From Acidimicrobiales bacterium (GTDB lineage: Bacteria; Actinomycetota; Acidimicrobiia; Acidimicrobiales; AC-14): DNA of 64,000 nucleotides. The number at the start of each line of letters is the position of its first letter. The first letter of the stretch is position 1. A program made the translations under genes and the position numbers. Below are positions 47,597 through 54,558 of the stretch, piece by piece. The notes beneath the pieces are model-generated. The model was not told where the DNA came from and made no database searches. It was given only the letters and a program-made list of their open reading frames with translations. Location: assembly GCA_025463925.1 (NCBI GenBank), contig JAODBK010000067.1, positions 19,609 to 83,608 of the forward strand, written 5' to 3'.

Positions 47597-48587
47597 ACCG
47601 CCAACGATTGAAGCGGGCGGACCTACCGAGGATGATCACTTCGCACCGACGACATCGCGTGGCTGACTGGTAGAACTTCCCAGCGAGGATCGGGATGGCG
47701 AAGCGGTTCCACTTGCTCGTTTCATCCGCCCACCGGCCGGTGCCGCCGACCAACCAACCTGGTTGAAGTGGCCCAGCACAGACCGGACATTCGACGAGCG
47801 AACGCGGATCGACTGCGGCGTCCTCGCTCACGACGGCATGTTGCGAGTGGCGGCCGAGATCGGCATTTATGCCGCTGTCGCCGGTGAGGTCCAACACTGG
47901 TCCGCGAGAGTCGGCGTTGAGTACGACGTCGAGGATCGCGCGGGCAGCGCTGGTCGCCGACAAGATGCCCCCGACGTCGCGTCGTGCTCGGGATTGCACG
48001 ACGCCTGGAAAGGCACTCTCGTCCTGGGCCAGCAGCGTGTGCTGCATGTCGGTATCGATCGAGGGTGGGATGACCACGAGCGCACGGAGGGCCGTTGCGT
48101 GCTCCTCGGCAGCGATGCTTTTCGTCAGGGCAATGACCCCGGCCTTCGTGGCGCTGTAGGCGGCGAGACCGGGCGCGCCGTCGACGCCCGCACGGGACGC
48201 GATGTTGACGAGGGTTCCGCCGGTTGATCGGCGCGCAAGGAATGCTCGACTGCCGTTGACTGTCCCGAGCACGTTCACCTCGAAGCACCGACTCCAGGCG
48301 TCAGAGTCTGTCGATCCGAGGAGCCCGACAGGCCCGAGGATGCCAGCGTTGTTAATCCAGAGATCGATGCGTCCGAATTGGCTGAATGCTTCAGTTGCGA
48401 ACTGTTCGACAGCGGCCTCGTTTGCGACATCGACGGCACGACAGAGCGCACCGGGAAAGTCGGGGGCCGTGGTTGCGCACACGGCCAGCGCGTATCCGCG
48501 ACCTGCCAACTCGTGAGCAAGTGCTGAACCAAGTCCTCGCCTGGCCCCCGTCACGACTGCCAAAGGTTGTCGCATCAGCTGTTGCAT
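47595..48587 (-). CDS. SDR oxidoreductase fused to a C-terminal zinc ribbon (DUF6487-like)
   Basis: 330 residues. Residues 5-245 form a classical SDR: TGARRGLGSALA cofactor loop, NNAG in WINNAGILG, catalytic Y and K in AAYSATKAGV, with a serine in NIASRAG. Residues 265-325 are a separate module: CPVCAGPLQPGWLVG, then RWADE, W..FAIPILAGK and RCRRCEVIILG, which matches DUF6487-type zinc ribbons (CPxC, GxL, RCxxC). That module is usually a stand-alone small protein, so this looks like a fusion, possibly formed by loss of a stop between neighbours. Substrate unknown. Confidence 0.78.
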   Translation of the reverse strand: MQQLMRQPLAVVTGARRGLGSALAHELAGRGYALAVCATTAPDFPGALCRAVDVANEAAVEQFATEAFSQFGRIDLWINNAGILGPVGLLGSTDSDAWSRCFEVNVLGTVNGSRAFLARRSTGGTLVNIASRAGVDGAPGLAAYSATKAGVIALTKSIAAEEHATALRALVVIPPSIDTDMQHTLLAQDESAFPGVVQSRARRDVGGILSATSAARAILDVVLNADSRGPVLDLTGDSGINADLGRHSQHAVVSEDAAVDPRSLVECPVCAGPLQPGWLVGGTGRWADETSKWNRFAIPILAGKFYQSATRCRRCEVIILGRSARFNRWR

Positions 48588-48643
48588 ACTCGCTGATCAC
48601 GAACCAACACGGACACTTGCACCCGTTCAGGATGCCGGACGCG

Positions 48644-48675
48644 GTGCGCACTACTTCGGCACAACCACGATGGTC
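48644..48675 (+). repeat. Island repeat, copy 2
   Basis: Blocks GTGCGCACTAC, TTCGGCAC, AACCACGATGGTC, very close to the consensus. It lies between the SDR start and the VOC stop. Confidence 0.65.
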
Positions 48676-48730
48676 CGCGACGGTGCTTGGGACGACCGGA
48701 CGTGGCCACAGGGCTGGCTAATTCCATCGC

Positions 48731-49129
48731 CTACTCTCGGTCGTAGTGGCATACCGCTTCGAGCATGAAGCCGAACGGATCGAGCCAGAACGTGGCGAAG
48801 TAGGGCGGCGGATACTGAGGGAAATCCTGCGGCGGGTGTAGTACCTCACTGCCAACTTCCAACACCGCTGAGTGGACCTCTCGCACAGCCGAGCGGTTCT
48901 TCACCGAGAAAGCAAGATGCTGGAGGCCGCCGCGATTACGTGAGTAGTCGCCAAGCTCCGTGGCCGGATAGAAGAACAGGTACGTACCGGGTTTGCCACC
49001 CGCCGGTCGGAATGCGAATTCATCCTCGGCCGTGAAGAACTCCTCGAATCCGAGGAGCGGGATGAAATGGTCGTAGTACGCCTTGGCGGCCCCGAGGTCG
49101 GGAACGTTCAATCCGACGTGACCGAGCAT
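48731..49129 (-). CDS. VOC (glyoxalase/bleomycin-resistance) superfamily protein
   Basis: 132 residues, two beta-alpha-beta-beta-beta units. Opening strand LGHVGLNVPDLGAAKAYYDH carries the first metal histidine (H4), LQHLAFSVKNRSAV the second, and FGFMLEAVCHY the C-terminal glutamate (E124). YFATFWLDPFGFMLE is the standard last hairpin. VOC proteins bind a metal and act in resistance, isomerisation or dioxygenation. Single VOC genes are common cargo of cassette arrays. Flanked by repeat copies on both sides. Confidence 0.8.
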   Translation of the reverse strand: MLGHVGLNVPDLGAAKAYYDHFIPLLGFEEFFTAEDEFAFRPAGGKPGTYLFFYPATELGDYSRNRGGLQHLAFSVKNRSAVREVHSAVLEVGSEVLHPPQDFPQYPPPYFATFWLDPFGFMLEAVCHYDRE

Positions 49130-49198
49130 TCGCCCATGGTCTCATCGCCGGGAGTTTCTGTACTGCACGGTCGTCGCCCTATTGGCGCAGTCGGTGAC

Positions 49199-49231
49199 GC
49201 GCGCACGCAGAGCGGCACCTATCGGATGGTC
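49199..49231 (+). repeat. Island repeat, copy 3
   Basis: Blocks GCGCGCACGCAG, AGCGGCAC and TATCGGATGGTC. It spans the stop codon (complement of CTA at 49219) of the minus-strand gene, which therefore ends inside the repeat. Confidence 0.55.
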
Positions 49232-49818
49232 GCGAGGACCTCCGCGGTTAGTCCCCGCTGTCCCGGACCGAACGCTGCCACGACGGTTGACATCCGTTCG
49301 CGGGCAGACCTGACCTGCTGCGTTACCTGGGAAAGGCGCTCGGCCGGGAACTTGTCCCCGTATGAGAGATCGATGCACTCAAAGACCTGGTTCGTCGAAG
49401 TGATCGCGAAATCGACGCCCCACATCACGGCCGACGCGACGGCGGAGTAGCTCGCAACCGTCCACGGACGGTCGAAGTCGTCAGGGCCATACTGACCGTC
49501 GTTGTGGTTCAGCGGACTCGTCAGGAACTCAGCGATGGCGCGTGATAGCTGGTAATGCTGTCCAGCGTCTCCTGCGAGAAACGCCCACACGTTGTCGAGG
49601 TGGCCCTTCCAGTTCGCACTGGTCTCATTCCACAACTCAGGAAGATGATCGCTCAGGCGGTACGCCTCTTCCGCTGATGCGGCCGCGACCGCGGTTGTGG
49701 CCCTCGTCCGCCAAGCGCCCTCTCTTACGCCGTAGAGCTCTCCGCGGACCCATTCGCTGAGACCTCGAACGTCGTCAACCCCGCGGCGAAGTGCCGACCG
49801 GCGATCGCGACGAATCAC
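49219..49818 (-). CDS. Hypothetical alpha-helical protein
   Basis: 199 residues, mostly helical, no signal or membrane segment. Notable stretches are AEEAYRLSDHLPELWNETSA, FAIT preceded by ASYSAVASAVMWGVD, and CIDLSYGDKFPAERLSQV. The AAxAxxxA helix followed by an aspartate recalls Imm5/DUF416-type immunity-like folds, but that similarity is weak and I do not assign it. It lies among cassette-like genes with a repeat at each end. Confidence 0.6.
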   Translation of the reverse strand: MIRRDRRSALRRGVDDVRGLSEWVRGELYGVREGAWRTRATTAVAAASAEEAYRLSDHLPELWNETSANWKGHLDNVWAFLAGDAGQHYQLSRAIAEFLTSPLNHNDGQYGPDDFDRPWTVASYSAVASAVMWGVDFAITSTNQVFECIDLSYGDKFPAERLSQVTQQVRSARERMSTVVAAFGPGQRGLTAEVLATIR

Positions 49819-49880
49819 GCTCCCACTCTGCCATCAGAGTGTCGTGCCACTCATTCGGTAATGCCGGAATGACTCGCTCG

Positions 49881-49908
49881 GTAGCGGCATCACATCCTGG
49901 ATGGGTTC
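49881..49908 (+). repeat. Island repeat, copy 4 (partial)
   Basis: GTAGCGGCATCACAT followed by CCTGGATGGGTTC; a related fragment, CACTCATTCGGTAATGCCGG, lies just before it at 49848-49867. Between the hypothetical gene and the phosphoribosyltransferase stop. Confidence 0.4.
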
Positions 49909-50501
49909 TACGCGTGCCACCAGGGCAGGACCGGCTTCCGAAGCAGGGAACGCACGTTGAGTCTCCGGCGCACCTCGGCAGGCACGTCCTCCACGACCAA
50001 GGCGACACCAATCCATTGGCCTTTGGCAAGCTCAACCAGATCGCGTACGGCTGTGGCCTGAGCGCCGGTTGCCATCCAATCGTCTACCACGAGGACACGA
50101 TCACTCGGCTGGATGCGACTGCGCCTCAAGGTCAAGACGAGGTCACGCTGGTCGTAGTCGGGCGGCGTTCTTGAGCGGAGCAGCGACTCATGGGGTTCAA
50201 GAGCGCGGCGCTTGTCCTTCCGAATGTCGACGAAGCCCACGCCAAGGTGAAGTGCGACCGCCGCGCCCAGGATGAACCCCGTCGCCTCGACTGCGGCCAC
50301 AACGGTCGGTCGGTCCCCGCCGTGAAGGGCGGCGAGGGCAGCCGCCGTGTCGCCAAGCAGAGTGGGGTCACGCCACCAGCCCGACGGGTCGGCGTACTCG
50401 CCGTCTTTGCCAACGTCCCACGAGAACGCCTCGCAGAGTCGATGCTTGAGATCGTCCGCCACCTGCAAAGTCTGGTCCATGGCCGGTCGGGTACGGCACA
50501 T
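49908..50501 (-). CDS. Adenine-phosphoribosyltransferase-like protein
   Basis: 197 residues (or 190 from the ATG at 50480). Type I PRTase fold: AAVEATGFILGAAVALHLG holds the PPi-loop region, and VLVVDDWMATGAQATAV is the PRPP-binding motif with both acidic residues and the ATGAQ loop, as in Apt. The N-terminal region is longer than in housekeeping Apt, and the C-terminal VVEDVPAEVRRRL replaces the usual FLxELxxLxGR tail. It probably salvages a purine or acts as a phosphoribosyltransferase on another base. Its context gives no further clue. Confidence 0.78.
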   Translation of the reverse strand: MCRTRPAMDQTLQVADDLKHRLCEAFSWDVGKDGEYADPSGWWRDPTLLGDTAAALAALHGGDRPTVVAAVEATGFILGAAVALHLGVGFVDIRKDKRRALEPHESLLRSRTPPDYDQRDLVLTLRRSRIQPSDRVLVVDDWMATGAQATAVRDLVELAKGQWIGVALVVEDVPAEVRRRLNVRSLLRKPVLPWWHA

Positions 50502-50527
50502 AGCGGGCGGGCACTGGGCTGGCTAGG
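50491..50527 (+). repeat. Second island repeat type, copy A
   Basis: GTACGGCACATAGCGGGCGG at 50491-50510 matches 51602-51621 (GTATGGCACTTAGCGGGCGG) in 18 of 20 positions. It covers the start codon of the minus-strand phosphoribosyltransferase. A GGGCTGGCTA box at 50515-50524 recurs near 48712. Confidence 0.5.
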
Positions 50528-50927
50528 ACCAGTCCGCGCCACGACCTAGGAACAGCGTCGAGTCATCGACGACGCACAATCGATTGCCGTCGAGATCCAG
50601 GCAGTAGAAGGATCGCTCGCCCCAAGGGCGCACCTCGATCAGTGAGGTGATCCGCGCTTGTGCCAATAGGGCGCGGTTGTAGACGCCGTCGAGGTCGTCG
50701 ACGGCGAAGTACAAGTTGTCCGGCGTTGGTGCGAACTCGCCGCGGCCTTCCACGGACCCGTCGATCAAGGCGACAATCACTTCGTCGCAATGAAAGTAGA
50801 GGCGCGTCGGAACGGTGTCGTCGGCCTCGATGGCGAGTACCGCCTCGTAGAACAACCGCGCCCTGCCGATGTCCATCGCGGGCACGGCAATCCGAAACAC
50901 GCGCACGGCGGGACGCCATTCGGCCAT
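50523..50927 (-). CDS. VOC superfamily protein
   Basis: 134 residues from the ATG at 50927; a longer frame to 50975 runs into a repeat. Landmarks VFRIAVPAMDIGRARLFYEA, LYFAVDDLDGVYNRAL and FYCLDLDGNRLCVVDD give two VOC units. Histidines at the usual metal positions are replaced (FRIAV, LYFAV), so a metal-dependent activity is doubtful. It may bind a ligand, as drug-binding VOC proteins do. Confidence 0.75.
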   Translation of the reverse strand: MAEWRPAVRVFRIAVPAMDIGRARLFYEAVLAIEADDTVPTRLYFHCDEVIVALIDGSVEGRGEFAPTPDNLYFAVDDLDGVYNRALLAQARITSLIEVRPWGERSFYCLDLDGNRLCVVDDSTLFLGRGADWS

Positions 50928-50946
50928 GGACGCGGCCGTCCGAGTT

Positions 50947-50979
50947 CGGCAGCATATCCAGGTCGGCCCTGTCACCCTC
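50947..50979 (+). repeat. Third island repeat type, copy A
   Basis: CGGCAGCATATCCAGGTCGG then CCCTGTCACCCT. The core ATCCAGGTCGG with GGCA/CAT before it recurs at 54526-54558. Between the VOC start and the methyltransferase stop. Confidence 0.4.
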
Positions 50980-51610
50980 GACGTTGCGCGATGAGCGTTG
51001 CCAGGTCGGGCGCGAGTCGCACCTCGGTCGCAAGAAGATCAGGGTGCTCAAGCCACCGGAGACGGGCCAGGTCCGGTTCACATTCCCACTGCGGCGGCCA
51101 GGAGCTCATGGGCGTGAGGTCGTCAACGATGGCCGTCCCGCCGTTTGCGAGCCACGTGCGTGGTTCGACCATCTCGCCATCAGCCTTGCCATGACCACCA
51201 CCGTCCAACACCAGGAGGTCGAACGGTCCATGGGTGCGGAGACCACGCCAATCGCCCGCTACGACGGTCACGTTCGGATAGCTCGCGAATAGCGCAGCGG
51301 CTGCGTCGGCGCGTTGCTGGTCGTGCTCGACGCTGATGAGCCGGGTGTCGACATCGACCGCGTCAACCATCCAGGCCAGGCCGACCCCACAGCCGGTCCC
51401 AGTTTCGCCAATCACCCCGCTCGCTCGACCTCTCGCGAGGAGGCTCAGCAGCCGACCCTGCTCCGGGCGGCACGAGTACTCGAAGTCAAGCCGCTGCGCG
51501 AGGTCGATGGCGCGCCTCACAAGAGGCGGCAGGTCACGTTCCCCGACGTACGCGGCAGTTCCTGCGACCGACATCGTTGAAAGGCTCGCGCGGCCGACCT
51601 GGTATGGCAC
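50972..51610 (-). CDS. O-methyltransferase-like SAM-binding protein
   Basis: 212 residues. A helical lead (PLVRRAIDLAQRLDFEYSCR) precedes a class I methyltransferase core: motif I GVIGETGTGCGVGLAWMV, acidic strand end ISVEHD, motif II TVVAGDWRGL and FDLLVLDGGGHG. The arrangement with a late D-GGGHG matches catechol/caffeoyl O-methyltransferase-like proteins of the short type. Target unknown. Its start codon lies in the second repeat type at 51601-51629. Confidence 0.7.
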   Translation of the reverse strand: MPYQVGRASLSTMSVAGTAAYVGERDLPPLVRRAIDLAQRLDFEYSCRPEQGRLLSLLARGRASGVIGETGTGCGVGLAWMVDAVDVDTRLISVEHDQQRADAAAALFASYPNVTVVAGDWRGLRTHGPFDLLVLDGGGHGKADGEMVEPRTWLANGGTAIVDDLTPMSSWPPQWECEPDLARLRWLEHPDLLATEVRLAPDLATLIAQRRG

Positions 51611-51629
51611 TTAGCGGGCGGGTGGGCGT
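51601..51629 (+). repeat. Second island repeat type, copy B
   Basis: GTATGGCACTTAGCGGGCGG from 51602, near-identical to the copy at 50491. Between the methyltransferase start and the small membrane protein stop. Confidence 0.5.
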
Positions 51630-51823
51630 CACCGCGTCGAGTCGGTTGCGAGAAGCCAGACAACGAGGATCACAGCGCCGACGAACAGGCCGACCAATGT
51701 CCAACCGGCTTGGTCCGTGCTGAGCGAAAGAACGACCCCGGCGATGAGCGGCAGCATGAGACGGCTCACGATGTTGAACGCAACCTCGCGGCGCGTTGCC
51801 CGGACTGTCACCGGACCCTTCAT
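51629..51823 (-). CDS. Small two-helix membrane protein
   Basis: 64 residues from the ATG at 51823 (KGPVTVRATRREVAF); the frame extends upstream to 51877 but that part overlaps repeat sequence. Two helices, about 20-37 (SRLMLPLIAGVVLSLS) and 43-60 (GWTLVGLFVGAVILVVWLL), with a short loop. No family recognised. Similar small two-helix proteins are common cassette cargo. Confidence 0.5.
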   Translation of the reverse strand: MKGPVTVRATRREVAFNIVSRLMLPLIAGVVLSLSTDQAGWTLVGLFVGAVILVVWLLATDSTR

Positions 51824-51860
51824 GCGTGCCTCAACCGATCGCCGAGAGCGCCCCTCCTCG

Positions 51861-51892
51861 GTAGCGCACCGCGGCACATCTCGAGCGGATCA
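51861..51892 (+). repeat. Island repeat, copy 5
   Basis: GTAGCGCACCGCGGCACATC then TCGAGCGGATCAG. It lies exactly where the IS3-type transposase reading frame loses similarity. Confidence 0.55.
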
Positions 51893-52022
51893 GCTCGACG
51901 GTCTCGGCTTTGAACTCCGGCGAGGAGAGGCGCTGGGACCGTTGTCCTTTGGCCATGGGGACATCCTCTCCGAGGGCTCAGCCCTCATCGGGAATATCCA
52001 CGGAACCGGATCAACTCCAGCA
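51886..52022 (-). mobile_element. Truncated IS3-family element end with 5' part of orfA
   Basis: On the minus strand, 51990-52019 reads TGGAGTTGATCCGGTTCCG then TGGATATTCCC, which resembles terminal repeats of IS3-family elements. After 33 bp a reading frame starts at ATG 51956: MAKGQRSQRLSSPEFKAETV followed by ELIR, the N-terminus of an IS3 OrfA helix-turn-helix (pattern K.YSPEFKAEAV.L.R). After ELIR similarity stops and the frame ends 16 codons later (51831). So only the left end of the element remains, cut at repeat copy 5. No right end is visible. Confidence 0.65.
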
Positions 52023-52049
52023 GGTCTGGCTGCCACCGACTGGCAATCG

Positions 52050-53612
52050 TCAACCGAGATTATGAATATCCCGCCACAGCGCGCCCCATCGTCCCTTGAG
52101 CCGGGAACAGAGCCATACCGGGCGGCCCTGCTCGTCGTTCTTGAACTGCACGCCGTTGTCGAGCCGAGCCACCAGGGTCGAGTCCGAGCAGAACCGTCCC
52201 AGCTCGTTCGCGCTGAAGCCAACCGCCAACACCTCCGTCGCCGAGTCTGGCGGAGGCCCCCAGTACCAGTAGCCGTTGTGAACGCCGTACGCGTGGGGCA
52301 GGCCGAGCGCCGGGCCGTAATGGTCGATGGCACCCGCCTCGCCGTAGTTCGTGGCGACGATCGCCGTTGCCCGACGGTCGGCTGGATGAAGGCTGCGGTA
52401 CGCGTCGGCAATCTCGCCGACGTACGTGGGCCAACCGACCGTCTCGCCGGTGTCGTAGTTGAACGACACGATCCGGCTGTTGTGCAAGGACGTAACCGGC
52501 AAAACGGGGAGCGTGGCGATGACCGATCCGGCGGCGGCGAGCGCCAGGCCGCTCACGATGGCGGTCCATCGCAAGCTTCGCCGTCCGCGGTTGAGCCAAT
52601 CGATCGCCGGCTGGGCCCCGGCGCCGAGCAGGATCGGGAACATGCCCGCCAAGTAGTACGACTTGCCACCGGTCACCACGAAGATGACGCTGAGCACTGC
52701 GTAGGCGACAGCGATAGCGCGGAACCGGCGCAGCCGGGGGTCGCGAAACAACGCCACCAATCCCGCGATCCAGATCGGAGCTACATATGGGCTCAATAGC
52801 ACGAGTTGTTCTGGCAACAAGAGCGCCCGCGGCTGGGACGAGCCGGAATTGCCGGCAGCGATAGAGCGACTGATCGCGAACTGGGGCCAGCCGTGGCCTG
52901 CTTGCCAGGAGAGGTAGGGCGCCCACATCAGCACGGCGATGACGCCGCCAACCCACAGCCACGGTGACCGGAACAGGTCGCGTGGTCCAACGAGGACCAG
53001 GCCGACCGCGACAGCGCCGAGCAAGAAGGCGACGAGGTTGCTGTCAAGGAGACCCGCGCCCGCCACGACGCCGACGACGATCCACTGCCGTTGATTGCCG
53101 CTGCGCAACAACCGCGCGATGAGCCACAGCAGCAACGACCAGGCCAGAAGGTCGAACGTGGCGGTGCTGAGGAGATGGCCAGTTCCGAGCAACACCGCAC
53201 CAGTCGCCATCGATCCCGCCGCCAGCGCCTGGGCGGACCGACTTGCGCCCAGCTCGCGAGCGCTCAGGCCAGCCAGCACGACAACCGATCCGGCCGCCAC
53301 CGCGGACGGCACCCTGAGCGCCGACACCGAGCCCGGCGCGATTGCCGAGAGCAGCCGAGCGAGCAGCGCGACGAACGGAGGTTGGTCCGGATACCCCCAA
53401 GCCAGGTGATGCCCGGCGGCGAGGAAGTACAACTCATCGCGGTGGTACCCGTAACGTCCGGAGACCGCCACGAGCAGCACCGTCACTGCAACCGCGATGC
53501 CGACGATCGGCGCGATCGCGAGCGGTTCCACCGCGATCGCCTCGGCGCCGTGCCGGCTGTTTGCCGAGACCGCGGCGTCAGCCCCGAGTGCACCGCTGCC
53601 TACGATCTCCAT
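52050..53612 (-). CDS. GT39-type (PMT/ArnT-like) membrane glycosyltransferase
   Basis: 520 residues, about 11 helices. The first extracellular loop has GYHRDELYFLAAGHHLAWGY then PDQPPFVALL, with the catalytic-type Asp-Glu pair found in ArnT/PMT and mycobacterial-type GT39 enzymes. GGKSYYLAGMFPILLGAGA near 325 is a common late feature, and a soluble C-terminal part follows (about 385-520). It would use a polyprenyl-phosphate sugar outside the membrane. It is the largest gene in the middle of the island and has the island's codon style only partly. Confidence 0.8.
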   Translation of the reverse strand: MEIVGSGALGADAAVSANSRHGAEAIAVEPLAIAPIVGIAVAVTVLLVAVSGRYGYHRDELYFLAAGHHLAWGYPDQPPFVALLARLLSAIAPGSVSALRVPSAVAAGSVVVLAGLSARELGASRSAQALAAGSMATGAVLLGTGHLLSTATFDLLAWSLLLWLIARLLRSGNQRQWIVVGVVAGAGLLDSNLVAFLLGAVAVGLVLVGPRDLFRSPWLWVGGVIAVLMWAPYLSWQAGHGWPQFAISRSIAAGNSGSSQPRALLLPEQLVLLSPYVAPIWIAGLVALFRDPRLRRFRAIAVAYAVLSVIFVVTGGKSYYLAGMFPILLGAGAQPAIDWLNRGRRSLRWTAIVSGLALAAAGSVIATLPVLPVTSLHNSRIVSFNYDTGETVGWPTYVGEIADAYRSLHPADRRATAIVATNYGEAGAIDHYGPALGLPHAYGVHNGYWYWGPPPDSATEVLAVGFSANELGRFCSDSTLVARLDNGVQFKNDEQGRPVWLCSRLKGRWGALWRDIHNLG

Positions 53613-53690
53613 GAGTCGAGAGACTTCACCGACGCCCGGAGGCCCACCTGCTTCGCTCCATCAGCAAGTGCGCGGGTGGTGCCGCGCTGC

Positions 53691-53714
53691 GGTAGCGCAT
53701 CGCGGATGGGCTGG
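53691..53714 (+). repeat. Island repeat, copy 6 (short)
   Basis: GGTAGCGCATCGCGGATGGG then CTGG. It lacks the middle TTCGGCAC block. It precedes the 65-residue membrane protein gene. Confidence 0.5.
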
Positions 53715-53725
53715 ATACTGGAGGC

Positions 53726-53923
53726 GTGTCAACCCTCGGCAGGCCAGATCATCCGCTCGCCCCGATCATGCGGACCTTCTACGTCGTCGCCTTCTCGGGG
53801 CTTGGCGCGGTCATGGTCGTCACCGGCCTCGTCCGCGGCCACGGAACAGCGGTAGTCGTCGGATCAATGTTCGTAGCCGTGGGCCTGAACCTCTGGCGAC
53901 TGTCGAGCCGTCACGGCCGGTAG
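53726..53923 (+). CDS. Small two-helix membrane protein
   Basis: 65 residues from a GTG, with helices at about 16-35 (TFYVVAFSGLGAVMVVTGLV) and 41-57 (GTAVVVGSMFVAVGLNL). No family recognised. Its TAG stop (53921-53923) is the TAG at the start of repeat copy 7, so gene end and repeat are joined. It is tightly bounded by repeats on both sides, the clearest one-gene cassette-like unit in the island. Confidence 0.5.
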   Translation: MSTLGRPDHPLAPIMRTFYVVAFSGLGAVMVVTGLVRGHGTAVVVGSMFVAVGLNLWRLSSRHGR

Positions 53924-53954
53924 CGCACTGCTTCGGCACACAGCGGATAGTCGG
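53919..53954 (+). repeat. Island repeat, copy 7
   Basis: GGTAGCGCACTGC, TTCGGCAC, ACAGCGGATAGTCGG. Provides the stop codon of the preceding gene and leads into the next gene. Confidence 0.65.
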
Positions 53955-53955
53955 G

Positions 53956-54525
53956 ATGCCGAGCCGGGCACCGGATGCAACCATGGCTGGCGTGCGCCGT
54001 GTATCGGTCGTGGGGAACTCCGGATCGGGCAAGTCGGCCTTCGCCACGGGACTTGCCAGCCGTATCGGAGTGCCGTACATCGAACTCGATTCGATCTTCC
54101 ACCAACCGAACTGGGGCGAACTCGTAGACACCGAGTTCCGGGATCGAGTGGCCGAGGCCACAGACGCCGATGGCTGGGTCGTCGACGGAAACTACGCCGT
54201 TGTGCGCGACCTCGTTTGGCATCGCGCCGACACGGTGGTCTGGCTCGACCTCCCTCGTCGAGTGGTCATGGGCCGCATCATGGAGCGCACCCTCGGGCGA
54301 GTGATCTTCCGCCGCGAGCTGTGGAACGGGAATCGAGAGCGATGGGCGAATCTGCTCTCACGAGACCCCGCAAAGTCGATCGTCGCATGGGCTTGGACAC
54401 AGCACCACGCCTACCGCGAAATGTACGGCAAGGCCATGTCGGACGAGGCGTGGGCACATCTCGATTTCTTCCGACTTCGGTCGTCAAGCGACGTGACGAC
54501 GTTCCTCAACTCAGCCGCGAACTGA
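53956..54525 (+). CDS. P-loop kinase-like protein (adenylate kinase/FlaR-like)
   Basis: 189 residues from the ATG at 53956, or 180 from the ATG at 53983. The P-loop is VSVVGNSGSGKSAFATGLAS. It is followed by ELDSIFHQPNWGE, WVVDGNYAVVRDLVWHRADT and WLDLPRRVVMGRIMERTLGR, the layout of topology-modulation FlaR/adenylate-kinase-like proteins that phosphorylate small molecules. W/R-rich late residues (RRELWNGNRERW) are typical. Substrate unknown. The third repeat type begins right at its stop. Confidence 0.8.
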   Translation: MPSRAPDATMAGVRRVSVVGNSGSGKSAFATGLASRIGVPYIELDSIFHQPNWGELVDTEFRDRVAEATDADGWVVDGNYAVVRDLVWHRADTVVWLDLPRRVVMGRIMERTLGRVIFRRELWNGNRERWANLLSRDPAKSIVAWAWTQHHAYREMYGKAMSDEAWAHLDFFRLRSSSDVTTFLNSAAN

Positions 54526-54558
54526 TGGCACATCCAGGTCGGGCCATTTGTCCCTGTG
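54526..54558 (+). repeat. Third island repeat type, copy B
   Basis: GGCACATCCAGGTCGGGCCA then TTTGTCCCTGTGG. Shares ATCCAGGTCGG with 50956-50966. It includes the furthest possible start (GTG 54556) of the next gene. Confidence 0.4.

Noticed and set aside
47763..48227. 154-codon plus-strand frame over the SDR gene
   Set aside because: The SDR on the other strand has all catalytic motifs; the plus frame has none.
49219..49818. Toxin-immunity (Imm5-like) gene
   Set aside because: Only a weak helical pattern; no toxin gene nearby.
49791..50174. 127-codon plus-strand frame over the phosphoribosyltransferase
   Set aside because: Antisense to a convincing PRPP-binding motif.
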